Of a stretch of 64,000 nt of DNA, positions 11,423 to 23,300 are shown piece after piece. The notes under the pieces are model-generated. The model saw nothing but the letters and a program-made list of their open reading frames with translations. It searched no databases and had not been told where the DNA came from. Within the stretch, counting starts at the first letter, position 1, and every line of letters starts with the position of its first letter. Origin of the DNA: Sophora flavescens (lineage: Eukaryota > Streptophyta > Magnoliopsida > Fabales > Fabaceae); assembly GCA_030762895.1 (NCBI GenBank), contig JAUPTC010000019.1:806001-870000 (forward strand), read 5' to 3'. Position numbers and translations under genes: made by a program.

Positions 11423-12453
11423 TCAAACTTGACTTGAATACTTTCCTCTTCTGTCAGTCCTAGAATTATAAACTGTAAAGCCTTTAGATGTGTCAGAATA
11501 TCCTAATAGTATTCCACTATCTGTTTTAGTATTCAGTATAAAGTATTTACAGCCAAAGGGATGGAAATAAGATATGTTTGGTTTTCTTCCTTTCCACAGT
11601 TCATAAGGAGTCTTATTCAGGATAGGTCTGATGTATATTCTATTCTCAATGTAACAGGCAATATTAACAGCTTCAGCCCAAAAGTGTCTTGGGACAGAGT
11701 TATCATTGAGCATAGTCCTAACCATCTCTTGAAGAGATCTGTTCTTTCTCTCTACACACCATTTTGCTATGGTGTTCTAGGTATTGAGAAGTTGTAAAGG
11801 ATACCACTTTCTTCACAGAACTTATAAAATAGCTCATTTTCAAACTCTCCCGCATGGTCACTTCTGATTGAAGTGATATGCATGCCTTTTTCATTCTGTA
11901 CACATTTACAGTATACAGAAAAGACCTTAAAAGACTCATCCTTGTGAGTTAGGAACATAACCCATGTCCATCTAGTGTAATCGTCTACTATGACATGACC
12001 ATATTTCTTACCACTGATAGAGGCAGTCCTTGTTGGACCAAAAAGATCAAGATGTAGCAACTCTAGTGATCTATTGGTACTAACAACATTCTTAGATTCA
12101 AAAGAACCTTTGACTTGTTTTCCCTTTTGACATGCATCACAGAGAGCATCAGATTTGAACTTAAGGTTCGATAGTCCTCTCACGAAGTTATGCTTGTTTA
12201 GCTTTGAAATTAATTTCAAGCTTGCATGACCTAGCCTTTTGTGGCAAATCCATCGCTCATCTTCAATGGACACTAGACATGAGACACTTTGATTTGAGAG
12301 GTCCTCCAAGTCAATCTTGTATAGATTGTTTTGCCTTTTTGCAGTGAATAGAAGTGATCCATCATCTTTCTTGACAGTACACATGTTCTTATCAAAAGAC
12401 ACTTCATATCCACTGTCACATAATTGACTTATGCTCAATAGATTGTGCTTCAA
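11423..12453 (-). pseudogene. Ty1/copia pre-integrase and integrase, copy 2
   Basis: A long frame (12453-11767) carries the protease end (KHNLLSISQLCDSGYEVSF), the HHCC zinc-binding part (CHKRLGHASL, CDACQKGKQ) and two catalytic aspartates (HLDLFGPTR, RSDHAGEFEN). A small deletion after FSIPRTP shifts the frame before the catalytic Glu. The frame then resumes at 11725 (MVRTMLNDNSVPRHFWAEAVN) to 11423. The glutamine replaced by a stop in copy 1 is intact here. Confidence 0.9.
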
Positions 12454-13119
12454 GCCATTTACTAAAAGAACATTATCAATGGAGGGAAAAGGATGTTTAC
12501 CAATTTTACCTATACCAATGATTTTCCCTTTCTGATTTCCTCAAATGTGACACAGCCACCATCTTTTGGCTTAAGGTTTTGGGACATAGACCTTTCTCCT
12601 GTCATGTGTCATGAGCAGCCACTGTCTAAGTACCAAGACATCTATTTTCTTCCTGTTGTTAAGCAAATCTGCAACATGTATTATCTTATCTTTAGGTACC
12701 CAAACTGCCTTGAGTCCTTTCTTGTTAGCTATCACTGGACGAGTATGCTTAGCATATTTATTGTGTATCCATCTAGATGTAATATGCCCACCTTTTCCAC
12801 ACACTTTACAAAAGGTGTTGGACGAGCTAGACATAGATTTGGTATATTTATTTGGAACTTTTGAAGCTCTATGCTGTTTAAGTGGTTTTGACTTTTTGTG
12901 AGATGCGTCTTGCTTCTTTTTGTCATAACCAAGACCAGATTTATCATAAGGTGACCTGGAATACCTTAAAATGAGTCTAAGCTTATTTGAGTCACCTACA
13001 AGCTTTGACAGAGAATCAGTTAGATATGTTATATCTTGCTTCAGTTTTGTAACTTCACAAGAGACATCAGGTTCACACACCACTTTGTCAGCTAGACTGA
13101 CATTCACTGATTTTAGCAT
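12454..13119 (-). pseudogene. Sirevirus gag C-terminus and protease start, copy 2
   Basis: Matches 5523-6310. The second CCHC knuckle reads CKVCGKGGHITSRW, so its last cysteine has become tryptophan; in copy 1 it is intact. The protease signature DSGCSRHMTG is out of frame by the same shift as in copy 1. A one-base deletion in a T run near 13130 separates this part from the main gag frame. Confidence 0.82.
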
Positions 13120-14399
13120 GTCGTTTTCATTTTGAGGTTTTGTTTCTCAGTGCAGACCCTATCATATTCTTTAGATAGTTTAGAAAATTTCTTTTTGAGA
13201 CTCTTATATTTTCGTGATAGTATACATGACTCATGCAACAATTCATCAAAAGCATTTTGAAGAATGGACGGATCAGAGTCGATTACCTCAGCATCAATGT
13301 ATTCACTTTCTAATGCAATGTCTGCCATGAGACAGATATTTGCCTCTTCCTCAGCTTCATTTTCTTCATCTGAAGAAGACATATCAACATCCTCCCATGT
13401 GGTCATTAAGCCTTTCTTCTTTTTGAAGAATTTCTTTTTGTCCTTTAGCTCGGGGCAGTCAGCTTTGAAGTTACCAGGTTTCTTGCATTCAAAGCACAAG
13501 GGTGGACCTTTTTCCTTGGAGTCTGACTTCTCCTTGGAAAACTTTTTATTGAATTGTTTCCTTCTGAAACCACCTTTCTTTCTCCACATATGTTGAATCT
13601 TCCTGGATATAAAGGATAATACATCCTCATCTGATCCTTCATTATCATCAGAAGATTCAGACTCATCAGATGACTCAGCAGCTTTGAGAACTTTTGAAGA
13701 ACTTGCTTTCTTTGCCTTTAGGGCAATAGATTTTCCATTTCTGGAATTTTCTTCTTCATTAAGTTCATGTTCATGGACCTTGAGAGATCCAAGAAGCTCT
13801 TCCAGAGAGAGTGTATTCAGGTTTTTGGCTTCTTGAATGGCAGTTACTTTGGGTCTGCATTGCTTGGATAGACTGCTCAGGATTTTTCTGACATGATCTC
13901 TATTTTCATAAATTTTTCCAAGAGATTTGAGACTGTTGGTGATGGTTTGGAATCTTCCAAACATTTGGTCTATTGTTTCATGTTCACCCATCTTGAACAG
14001 CTCATACTGATGAACCAGCATGCTGATCTTGGATTCCTTAACTTGTGAGGAACCGTCATGAGCTAGGGCAAGAGTATCCCAGATTTCTTTAGCAGTATTG
14101 CAGCTGTGAACTTTGTCATGTTCAGATCTGGTGATGGCACACATCAAATAATGCTTAGCTTTAAGATTGAGTTGATGTTTTGCCTTTTGATCTGCTGTCC
14201 AATCTGCTCTAGCAACCGCAGCTCCATTTTCATTTTTGGGTTCGGTATATCCAGTTTCTGTGAGCTCCCAGATGTCTAGGCTTTGTGAATCCAAAAAGGC
14301 ATTCTTGCAATAGTCATAATCAGAACCATCAAAGAGAGGAGGTCTATTGATAGCTTGTCCTTCTGCATCCATGGTTGTTGGATCGTACTCCCTCAGCAC
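13113..14399 (-). pseudogene. Sirevirus gag, long open N-terminal part
   Basis: A 428-codon frame for the capsid/nucleocapsid precursor. The natural start is probably ATG at 14372 (MDAEGQAINRPPLFDGSDYD), as in relatives, not the first ATG at 14399. It contains the UBN2-type gag domain (WELTETGYTEP, AKEIWDTLALAHDGSSQVKE, YELFKMGEHETIDQMFGRF), an acidic serine-rich stretch and a first zinc knuckle CFECKKPGNFKADC in which the zinc-binding His is Asn. The C-terminus (QNLKMKTTC) is out of frame because of the one-base deletion. It lies 31 bp after the primer site. It is the most intact frame of the element. Confidence 0.88.
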
Positions 14400-14429
14400 T
14401 TGTTAGATGCTCAACCCTTTTGAGGCTGA

Positions 14430-14441
14430 GCTTTGATACCA
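14430..14441 (-). promoter_or_regulatory. Primer binding site, initiator tRNA-Met type
   Basis: Minus strand TGGTATCAAAGC is close to the usual Ty1/copia primer site TGGTATCAGAGC. It lies two bases inside the LTR end, which fixes element polarity. Confidence 0.85.
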
Positions 14442-15022
14442 ACTGAAGTTGACACAGGCAAACACAAGAAGGGGGGGGGGGGTTGAATTGTGTTTGTTAA
14501 TAATTTTCAAAAACAACCTTTAAAACAATTTTTGCACTTAAGGAGATTAGGAACAGAGGCAAGCACAAAGGCAATTTTTTTTTAAAAGACTTTAACAAAG
14601 GCAATATCAAAACCCCCTAGTTAGTATAAACAAATAAAACTGAAGAGTTTAGGGATAGAAGATTCACACAAGGGATTTTATCCTAGTTCACTCTTTCTAA
14701 CCAAGAGCTACGTCCAGTCCCTTCGACTTGAAGGATTTATCCACTATTTCTCCAAATAGATTACAACCGAGTATTCAACACCTCTCCAGGCTACAAGTAT
14801 TCCTTTCTTACCAAGCCTCTTCAGGCACTAACTCTAACAAAGAGATTTAATGTTTGATCTTCTTAACTCACTGTGTGTGAGAATATGACAGTTTAAGATC
14901 AGTTGAATATTACAACAATATTCAAACTAAATAATACAGGCTCTTGCTCTTGCAAGAATAATGGAATGAGTGATTATCGATTGGCAAAAGTTCAAAAGTT
15001 GTTCTTCAAAACTTGAGGTCTT

Positions 15023-15032
15023 CTATTTATAG
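15023..15032 (-). promoter_or_regulatory. TATA box of the Sirevirus LTR
   Basis: Minus strand CTATAAATAG, a strong plant TATA box about 1 kb into the LTR. Transcription would then start near 14995, leaving about 550 bp of R-U5. Assignment is by motif and position only. Confidence 0.6.
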
Positions 15033-15550
15033 TGACCTTCTTCTTCACTTGTATTTCTTCAACGGTTACTTTGAATAATCCCATTTAGAGATAGCATTTA
15101 ATGCATGATATCCGTTGTGACTGATAGCTTGATTGTAGCAATGCTGAATAATATTCTTGGTTATCAAGGTAGCATGAATTTGGAGGTTCACTCCTCTGAG
15201 TATTGCAGCTTGAGCACTTCTTGTTCCTCCTTTGTGTATAATCCACCTTTTTCAGTCATAAAGTTGTCATCGTACAAATCGTTTTGCAGTATCTTATTGT
15301 ACAATTCTGCTTTTTGCATTTCTTGATTGTACTATGCTTCTTTTACAACAAGGTGAAACATTTAAAGCAGATAAATAAAGATGAAGAACAAATATTCTAT
15401 TGAAATAAATATCAATCATTTGAAATAAATTCAAGAGATTTGGATTGCATTTAATTCATTACAAGGATGGAGCTCGTCTAAAAAGAACTCTGTCTACTTA
15501 GTTATAAGAGAGACTAAGTCTGTTCAATATTTTACTTAGCTCGTCTGATG

Positions 15551-15711
15551 ACGTGGCATATCCTCTTGTCTATCAAGTCTTCGGACTTGCTATTCCTTAA
15601 TGAGTTATACAGATCTCCTTCTAGTGACGTGGCGGTTAGATCTCGTCTACTAGATTACTTTATGTTTCAGTTCATTTACTTGTACTAATTACTTCCGTCT
15701 GCTTACGTGGC
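15551..15711. promoter_or_regulatory. Three ACGTGGC G-box/ABRE-like motifs in the Sirevirus U3
   Basis: ACGTGGC occurs at 15551, 15627 and 15705, spaced 76 and 78 bp, inside diverged tandem units that also repeat TATCAAGTCTTCGGACTTGC (near 15571 and 15739). They lie 520-690 bp upstream of the TATA box. The core is that of bZIP-bound abscisic-acid response elements; binding is inference. Confidence 0.5.
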
Positions 15712-16043
15712 AAGATGGACGTGCTTATTATCAAGTCTTTGGACTTGCTGTACCTAACAAGTTATTTAGGTATTTATCTAGCAAATATTTAGAGCTTCGT
15801 CTACTTAAGTAAGCTAGTCTAAAGAAGTAACTTTACCAATGTTTTTTATCAGCCCGTCTACAGGGGTGGACTCATATTTTTCAATTAGAACTTATCCTAT
15901 GTTTCTTTTACTTATATGTAAATATTCCTGTATAACTGAAAGCACATTTAGATCTCAACTAACACTTCGCCAAGTAAATTTAATCCTTTTGTTAGCATCA
16001 AAACTTTGAGATTATTTAATCCAAAACCACTTTGGTTCCAACA

Positions 16044-16372
16044 AAAAGATGGCAGTAAGGAAGTGCAGCGCGATTCTTCCTATGAACTGCAGCATCCCTA
16101 AATCTACTAAAGAGAATTCTGGGCAAGCTTATATTAGTCTCTGTAAAGAGATGTCATAGACAGAACTTGTGCAAGGCTGGTAGGTTGTCCTTGGAACCAG
16201 TTTTTTGAAGAACCACCTTATTCAGCATCTGATGAAGAATACAGACATGATCCTTCATTTCAACTGATTTCCAGGAATGGGATCTTACTGTGTCTTTTTT
16301 CATCAAAAAGGCAGCAATGACTTCTGAGCCACCAAGGTCCGTCTCCCATGACTCAGTAAATACCACTCCTTA
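16044..16372 (-). pseudogene. Env-like gene relic of an older Sirevirus
   Basis: The minus frame (16366-16154) reads VFTESWETDLGGSEVIAAF and LLNKVVL-type sequence (MLNKVVLQKTGSKDNLPALH), clearly homologous to residues in the middle of the env-like N-terminal domain at 8455-9129 but diverged. The homology continues to 16044, where the Sirevirus LTR begins. Only about 110 codons remain. Confidence 0.75.
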
Positions 16373-16783
16373 GAAAGATCTTAGAAAAATCTGTGATTGA
16401 ATTAGAGCCTGAAGAGGCTTGGCAAGAAAGCAATACTTGTAGCCTGAAGAGGTGTAGAATACTTGTTGTAGAAACTATTTGGAAATAGTGGATAAAATCC
16501 TTGAAGTAGAAGGGAATGGACGTAACTCTTGGTTGGAAGAGAGTGAACCGGAATAAAATACCTGAGTGAATTTTCTATCCCTTATATTTTACAATCTTAT
16601 TTATTTCTACTAACTGTGGGATTTGATTTTGGTTTTGTTAATCTTTTAAAAAGGATTTCTAGTATGCTCAAACTTTTTATCTACTGCTTGTGAAAAGGCT
16701 TCTCAAAAAAGGTTTTTGCGAAAATAATTAACAAACACAATTCACCCCCCCCCTTCTTGTGTTTGCCTGTGCCAACTTCATGT
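16373..16783 (+). repeat. Inverted terminal part of a Sirevirus LTR
   Basis: Reverse complement of the first roughly 410 bases of the LTR at 14444, diverged by many substitutions. It includes the poly(C)/poly(G) tract and the CTTGTGTTTGCCTGTGCCAACTTCA type end, read here in two parts (CTTGTGTTTGCC, TGCCAACTTCA). No primer site follows at 16784, so it is the outer end of a 3' LTR in plus orientation. It makes an inverted repeat with the intact LTR. Confidence 0.8.
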
Positions 16784-17018
16784 TTTAGTAACATTTTTTT
16801 TCTACTAACTCATGTTGATATGATCCCATCAAAATGAAGGTATATATAATAAGAAAATCATGTGAAATTTTATTACAAATAGGTGGAATTGTGGATTGTA
16901 AATATTTAAATTATTATCTTCATATTTAAAACATTAACTTCAATATAAATAAGCAAGTTAATGCCAATGAAACACCTTGCAGATGAAGCAAACAACAAAG
17001 AAAATAAGCAAATTACAA
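16784..17018. other. AT-rich intergenic DNA with a dispersed short repeat
   Basis: No coding signal. About 60 bases (16893-16953, GATTGTAAATATTTAAATTA type) recur near 50043, 50597 and 50858. Confidence 0.5.
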
Positions 17019-17026
17019 TTTCTTAA

Positions 17027-17188
17027 AGAGGAATGCTAGTAACACACTCTCTAACACACTCACTCTCATTGGTTAAAATTCACATGAGTCCCACTATTTT
17101 GGAAATGGGTCTCATTAATTCATGTGGGTTTCACTCATTTCAACCAATAGGAGGGAGTGTGTTAGAAAGAGTGTGTTGCTAGCATCTC
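17027..17188. mobile_element. MITE-like fold-back element with 8-bp target duplication
   Basis: A 162-bp element whose two halves are imperfect reverse complements throughout. The left half is AGAGGAATGCTAGTAACACAC with ACTCTCATTGGTT; the right half mirrors it and ends GTTGCTAGCATCTC. It is flanked by TTTCTTAA at 17019-17026 and 17189-17196, an 8-bp duplication as made by hAT-type transposases. It has no coding capacity. Confidence 0.8.
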
Positions 17189-17196
17189 TTTCTTAA

Positions 17197-18423
17197 AAGT
17201 AAAAAAATAAAAAATAACCAATAAAAAGATAAAACAAATAAAAAAATAAAATTTCCCAAAAAAATGTCATGTTTTACGTCAATGTACAAATTTTTTTTTA
17301 AAAAAAATCTATCAGACATTATAATTATATAGATCTTTAAGTTTATATTTTATACTATTTATTTAATTTAAATATTAACAAAAAAGAAAATATAGGGTTG
17401 CTTCTCTCAAAAGGTTTTTGTGTTTTAAAAAGTTGTTTAATTACTTATTTATCTTTTTAAATTTCTTTTATGTATAATATTTTAATTTTTGAATAATAAA
17501 CTCCTAATTAATGTTTTTCAACTTTATTAATATACGATTATAATTGTATCTTTTTAATCGTATAACATTCATAGCTACAATATTGGTAGCTTCTCTTAAT
17601 GTTTTTGGCTCTCATACAATTTTTTTAATATTATCTTATACAATATTTTTTAATGATATAATATTAATAACTACAATATCAATATAAAATTTACAGTTTT
17701 CTTATTATAAAAGCAATTTATTTTAGAGGTTGTTTGTCAACCCACGTAAAAATGAACCAGTTCATTCCACAAAAAAGAAGTTAAATCCACAAAAATCGAA
17801 CAAATATAATAAGGAAATTGCAATTGAAAAATATAAAAAAAATATAATTGAAAATTTTTGCCATTATATTAAAAAAAATGGCCCCACGCAAGGTTTTCAA
17901 AAAAATGTCTACAAAGTAATGTATAGTAACTTTACTATCTTTTAAAAATGGACCATTAAAAAAATGCCCCACAATATTTTAAAAATGGTTTGGTTATTAG
18001 ATAAAGAAGGCCCCACGCAAAAATGGGACCCACACGACAGAAAATTTTTACCATGTGTAAGGTACTGTAACTTTTCCAACCCAACCTTTATATTAATATA
18101 GATGTTTGTCTTTCTAGGATAAGAAAAGCAATACAGAACACATGATTTGTCGCAAGTCTAAGTAAGCCATCATTCATTAGAATAAGCAAAGCTAAAAAAT
18201 AATATTTACAACCAAACAAACTAAGCAAACACGGAACACGCATCAAGTGTTTCCAACTCTAAGTTTGATAAATAAATAAAAAACAACCCCTTAAAACTTC
18301 ACCTTTTGTTTGGCCATAGCCAATGTACATAATTAAATAGAAACATAAATACTTGTTTTTCTATTTTGCCCAACTAAGACAAATATAAATACTATTACAT
18401 ATATTATATCAGGAAACCTCTAG
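17197..18423. other. AT-rich DNA without recognisable genes
   Basis: Long A and T runs. The short frames found here (for example near 17730-17970 on both strands) are lysine/asparagine or phenylalanine/isoleucine rich and reflect composition. No RNA gene or repeat boundary is recognised. Confidence 0.5.
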
Positions 18424-18516
18424 CTATGTTGGAGTATTTGGTAATGAAACTAGACTGTTTGTGTGAGGCCATACCACAAAATCGCCCACCGCAATGCCCT
18501 CAATCTTTGTAAGTTG
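18424..18516 (-). pseudogene. C-terminal end of the F-box gene, cut off by the family A element
   Basis: Minus strand encodes QLTKIEGIAVGDF, VVWPHTNSLVSLPN and TPT followed by TAG (18426-18424), the usual C-terminal end of legume F-box-associated (FBA) proteins. The preceding codons (FSYNVKTR) lie 19.3 kb away at 37810-37840, on the other side of the retrotransposon, and join in frame through the duplicated CCGGG/TCGGG. It is therefore the severed last part of the gene at 37864-38826. Confidence 0.85.
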
Positions 18517-20313
18517 CCGGGTGTAACACCCTAGTTTTTACACATATGGTTAATTATTTTATTTGGATGTTTAAGTTTATTTTGTTATGTGGTTTAGTTT
18601 GAGTAATTGAATTACTCTCTTCAAATTATTTTATTGGGTGCGTTATCACTGACTTATTTCAGTGAATGCACGCTTACTAGACAATAAATTACATTATTGT
18701 CACTATTATTACCAGTACAGAAAAATATTTTAAATAATATGATTAAGAGAAAAGCATTTTCATATTTTCATTCTATTTAATTTTAGAGTTGAAAATAAAC
18801 TGGCTTGACCTCAATCGGAGATTAAATTCTGGACTGAGTATTTTCATAGTTGATCAGTTCAACTATTAATCTTTACTCTAATTTGAATTTCGAAATCATA
18901 TCTTTATCAATATTTATTTTTATATTCCAAAAAGTAAAAACATGTTTATTTTAGGCTTAATATTTTATTACTCATTTTTGTACCGATCACTAAATAATTA
19001 GTTTAAAAGTCAACTTTATCTCCCCTCTCTCTCTTATACTCGACGCCTCCTCACCCCTCTCTTCAACAGTTTTTTTCTTTTTCGCTCTTCTTCTTCTTCC
19101 CCACTTCTTCTTCCCCCCAAACTCAGCTCCTCCCTGTTCCTTCTTGTCTGGTTCGCGCCGCCAGCCACCGGAGCCGCGTACCCCACACGCCTTGCACCAC
19201 CGTCGACAACTCACCGGCGTGAGAAGGAGGAGACACACGATTGTTTCGCGTCGACCAGTTCGAAACGGAGCTCATCACCGCCACCCACCACCGTTCCTAG
19301 CCACGGTAAGTCCGACCAGCCGCCTTCCATGGTGGTTTTGAACCCAACTTGTTGGTTAAGCTTCCCTCTTATTCTTTTATGCTCTCTTTCATCTCTGTTG
19401 TCCTTGTTCACCGTAGAACCGCCATTGTCCTCCGTGCCGCCGCCGTCCCAACCGCCGCTTCCTCTCTGCCTAGTCATCTTGGGTAAGTGTTTTACCCATA
19501 ATCTCTTCTAGTTGAAAAATCCCCAAATTGGTTTTGAAACCCTAACCCTAACTCGTTGATTTCAGATTTTAATCTTAAAACTAAACCTTGTTTTATGAAA
19601 TTGGGACTATGAATTAGTGTTTCCATAAACCAATTTCATTATTCTTTAGTTAAAATGAGTTTTCCCCAAATTGTGTTTAGGAACCCTAAACCCCAAGTTG
19701 ATTTTATTTGAATTTGGTTCTGTTTTTGTGAAATTAATTATGACTTAGTGCAATTAGGACTCTTAATTGATGATTCCCACGTTCTTTTTCATGATCCTTT
19801 AATCAAAACAAAGTTTCCACAAAGGGTATTGTGAAGCTGAAGCTCAAAACAAGATTTTCTTTAAAAATGACCTTGTTTGGTAATCAGGTTAATTGTTTAG
19901 ATCAAATTAGAATGTGTGTTTGATCATGTGTAATTGATTTCTGGTTGTTGCGCGTTGTTGGATTCCCTCTCTGAGACGTTTGACACGGCTATGCTTGCTT
20001 GATGGAGTAGATATGAGCTAACGTGAGCATTAAGACGAGGATCCTTTACTTGTCTTCAAAGGTAAGGGGAGCTTAGCTGAGGGATTTTTCTCAATAACTA
20101 TTTGCTTTTAGTGTGGTTTATATGATTTATATGTGGTTGTGGTTATTTGTTTATGTTGTTTACGTTGTGTTGTTTATCTGTGTATCAGTGTTTGATCTGC
20201 TTGTAAATTATTTGATTATCTGTAGTTGTATATTATATTGCTATGATGCATGATCTGCCTGGTGATATAATTTTGATAATTGTTGTTGAATGTTGTTTGT
20301 GAGTGTTGTTTGA

Positions 20314-23300
20314 TGTAACACCCCGATTTTCACTGCTTTGTAATATCGGTAATAAATATATAAATATATATTTGTATCCGAGACTTAGAAAATGATTTTG
20401 AATAAACCAAGGTCATTTCCTTGTTATACTTATTTTCATAAGGTTACGGGAAAGTTTTTGGTTGAAAACTCAGACGGAAGCCGATTTGCTGTTTTCTGTG
20501 TTTTCACTGACAGTAAAAGTTTACTTCTCAGAAAACCTAATTTTGAGTCGTGAACGAGATGAAAAATATTTTTATCATATTTACTACGATATTGGAAGTT
20601 TTGAATATTTTGGTAAAAAAATTAAAATATTATATTTGTTGCGGGCGTATACGTCGAGATGTTTCTAGGAAAAGCTTGCGCCAGATGAATCGAGAAGTCG
20701 GCAACGTAGCAGAGATGTTGGATTGACCGACTTGACGAGCATTTATGACGAGTTTATCCGTATCATAATGGCCATAATGGCACATTTATGACAAAGTTAA
20801 TTTTTCCTATGAAATGACCAAATTGCCCTTGTCTTTTTATGACAATTTCAAACAAATGCCATTGGAAAAAGTTGACCAACCCTTGCCCAAAACCCACGGC
20901 TCCAATGCCTTCTTCATTAAGTTTGGTTTCTTCTTCATTTAAATAGGTTGTCTTCTTCATTAAGCCATTTTCTTCCATTTTCATGTTCTTTTTCTCCAAA
21001 GAGTTCATAATTCGTCATATTTTGATTGGCAATTCTGACAATTTTCTATTATGAATCTCGAAAAACTTTCAACATGAAAGTTGTTCATCTTTCTCTCTTC
21101 TTTCCAACGACATAAATATCATCCAAAACTGACAAGTATGTTGAGAGATCCACCCAAAATACTAAAATTGTTCTAAACCCTAACTATGTTCATCTTCTTC
21201 CTTAAGTTTCTCAAGAACACCATGAGAAATTTGTGAAGAACATCATCCAAATCTTGATTTCCTTGAATCATCAAGAGGTAAAAACTTCTTCTCTCGACAT
21301 TTGAATCATTTCTCTTCACAACTTTTGTAGATTCATGGCTAAGATTCATATGTTCTTCATTTGTTCAAAGTTCATGGAGTTAGATTCAAAAATTCATAAC
21401 TAATTCTAGAAAAATCCTTTTGACATGAAACCAATTGCTATGATCTTATAATCATATCTATTTTCATCATCTAGAAGCACAAGATCATGTTAAATTTCTT
21501 TCCCTAATTTCTGGTCATGGCCGAATCTAGGTCAAAGTTGTGTTCTTAGGTTTTGTTTCATTTTCATGTCTTGATTCATGATTCAATCCTTTTATATCTT
21601 GATAGTTATTGTATTCAAGTATATAGAAGATCAAAAATAAAACTTGAGCCTATTTGTTTCTTCAAAAAAAAACCGAAACCCTAGGTTTGAGTACTTAATG
21701 GTTTTGTGATTCAAAAGTTGTTGGTAATCTTTGAATCCAACTCTAAGCTTTGTATGTTGATTAAATCCAAGAGTTGATGAAATTTCAAAATTTCTAGCCT
21801 AAAAATCTTGAGGAAACCGAACCCTAGTTCTTAGAACTAGATGAGTTTAGTTCATGTTCTTGGTTCATAATCATGGTTAAAGTGATTAATCATTTCTTAA
21901 GTAACTTACGGATCATTAATCCTTAAGTTAACCAAATTTTAATTTTCTTAACCTAGAATATTGGATGAAGCCGAACCCTAACCTCCATGAACCAAATGTA
22001 TTGTTGTTTAATTTGATTTATTTTGGTTGTAATTCGTTTGAAGGAAACAACTGAGTTAGCTGATTTACGCTGACGGAGAGAAATCGGATCGAGATCAGGA
22101 GACTAACAGAAACTGTAGTTAAATCTTCAAGAGGTAAGGGGGGTATGCCTGAGGAGTTTAAGATAATCTCATGTTTGTTTGTGGAGTCATTTATTAATTT
22201 TCTGTATAAAATATTTTATTATATTGTACTGTTTACTATTAATTGTTAGATTGATGTGATGTTTATTTGAGCAATTGAATTGATGTGATGTGTGAATTTA
22301 CATGATTATAATTATTTGTTTATATTATAATTGTGATGCATGTCTTGAATTGATATATGCCATGCTATTATGTGATTGGAATTTATCTGCTGTTGAATGT
22401 TGGACTGAGTAACCTGACATTGGTCAGTGTTAAATTTTTTAATTAAGGATAAAAACCTTAATAAGCTTGGATAATTAATCAGAGGGATTAATTTGGGAGA
22501 TTTTGAGAAAAATGAAAAAAAAAATTATTTTAATAATATTTTGTGGAAACAGTGTAAATAAGCCATAGTAAGGGCGAAACCGTGAAATTTTTTCACAGGC
22601 TCTAATTTTTATATAATAAATTCAATTTTATTATAAAATTTTATTTAAAGTGATTAAGTTCCAAAAATAATATTTACAGCAGTCAGAACAATTTCTTCTG
22701 ACAGAGAAGTGATATTAGTTATTTAATATTATTTAATTAATATCATTTATTTAATATTATTTAATATTAAATATTTAATTATTTAAATTTTCGAAATTTA
22801 TTTATTTAATCTTTTTATTTATTTTTGTTTTGTTAACCTTTATTGAAAATTATTTCTTAAAGTGAAATAATTAGAAATCAAAGGAAATTATAAGTGATTT
22901 TTGAAATTTATTAACGTTTTAACAGAAAAGAATTTATGTAACAATGTTTTTATTCAGTGAAAGTATTCCGTTAAACTTGGATGAGTTTTCAAAGCTTGGT
23001 TTTGTTTTACACTAAGCAAAATGTTTTATAAGCAGATAAATGAGCCTAGAACCGAGACGTCGGGATTCTAGTGTTGTATGGACACGTAGATCAAGGATCT
23101 GTGTCATGGGACGGAGTGTCCTGCAAGTTTTGTTTTTGGACCTTGTGTCCTAAGTTGATGTGGAAAGTGTGAATTCCATATCCGCGAGCCTAAAACTGGT
23201 GCATCGGTTTAAGGGCTTCGTGATTGAGCATTCGGACCGTGTGTCCTATGTTGAGATTAAAAGATTTGGACGGTGTGTCCTGTATTTGTTTTAAGTGAAA

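Larger units (their letters stand above)
14444..16043 (-). repeat. 5' LTR of the Sirevirus
   Basis: On the minus strand it begins TGTTGGAACCAAAGTGG at 16043 and ends GTGTCAACTTCA at 14444, 1600 bp with TG...CA ends and an adjacent primer site. A poly(G) run lies at 14472-14483. The right end abuts an older env-like relic at 16044, so the element landed in another Sirevirus. No matching 3' LTR is visible to the left of 6398. Confidence 0.82.

Noticed and set aside
17730..17972. Overlapping 60-70-codon frames on both strands
   Set aside because: Lys/Asn and Phe/Ile composition of AT-rich DNA, no conserved pattern.
16784..18423. Helitron ends or other autonomous element in the AT-rich host segment
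   Set aside because: No paired termini or CTRR hairpin that I could place; only the MITE is supported.
19535..19552. Telomere-like AACCCTAACCCTAA in LTRs (also near 34975 and 54227)
   Set aside because: Only two units, at a fixed LTR position in all family A copies; not an interstitial telomere array.
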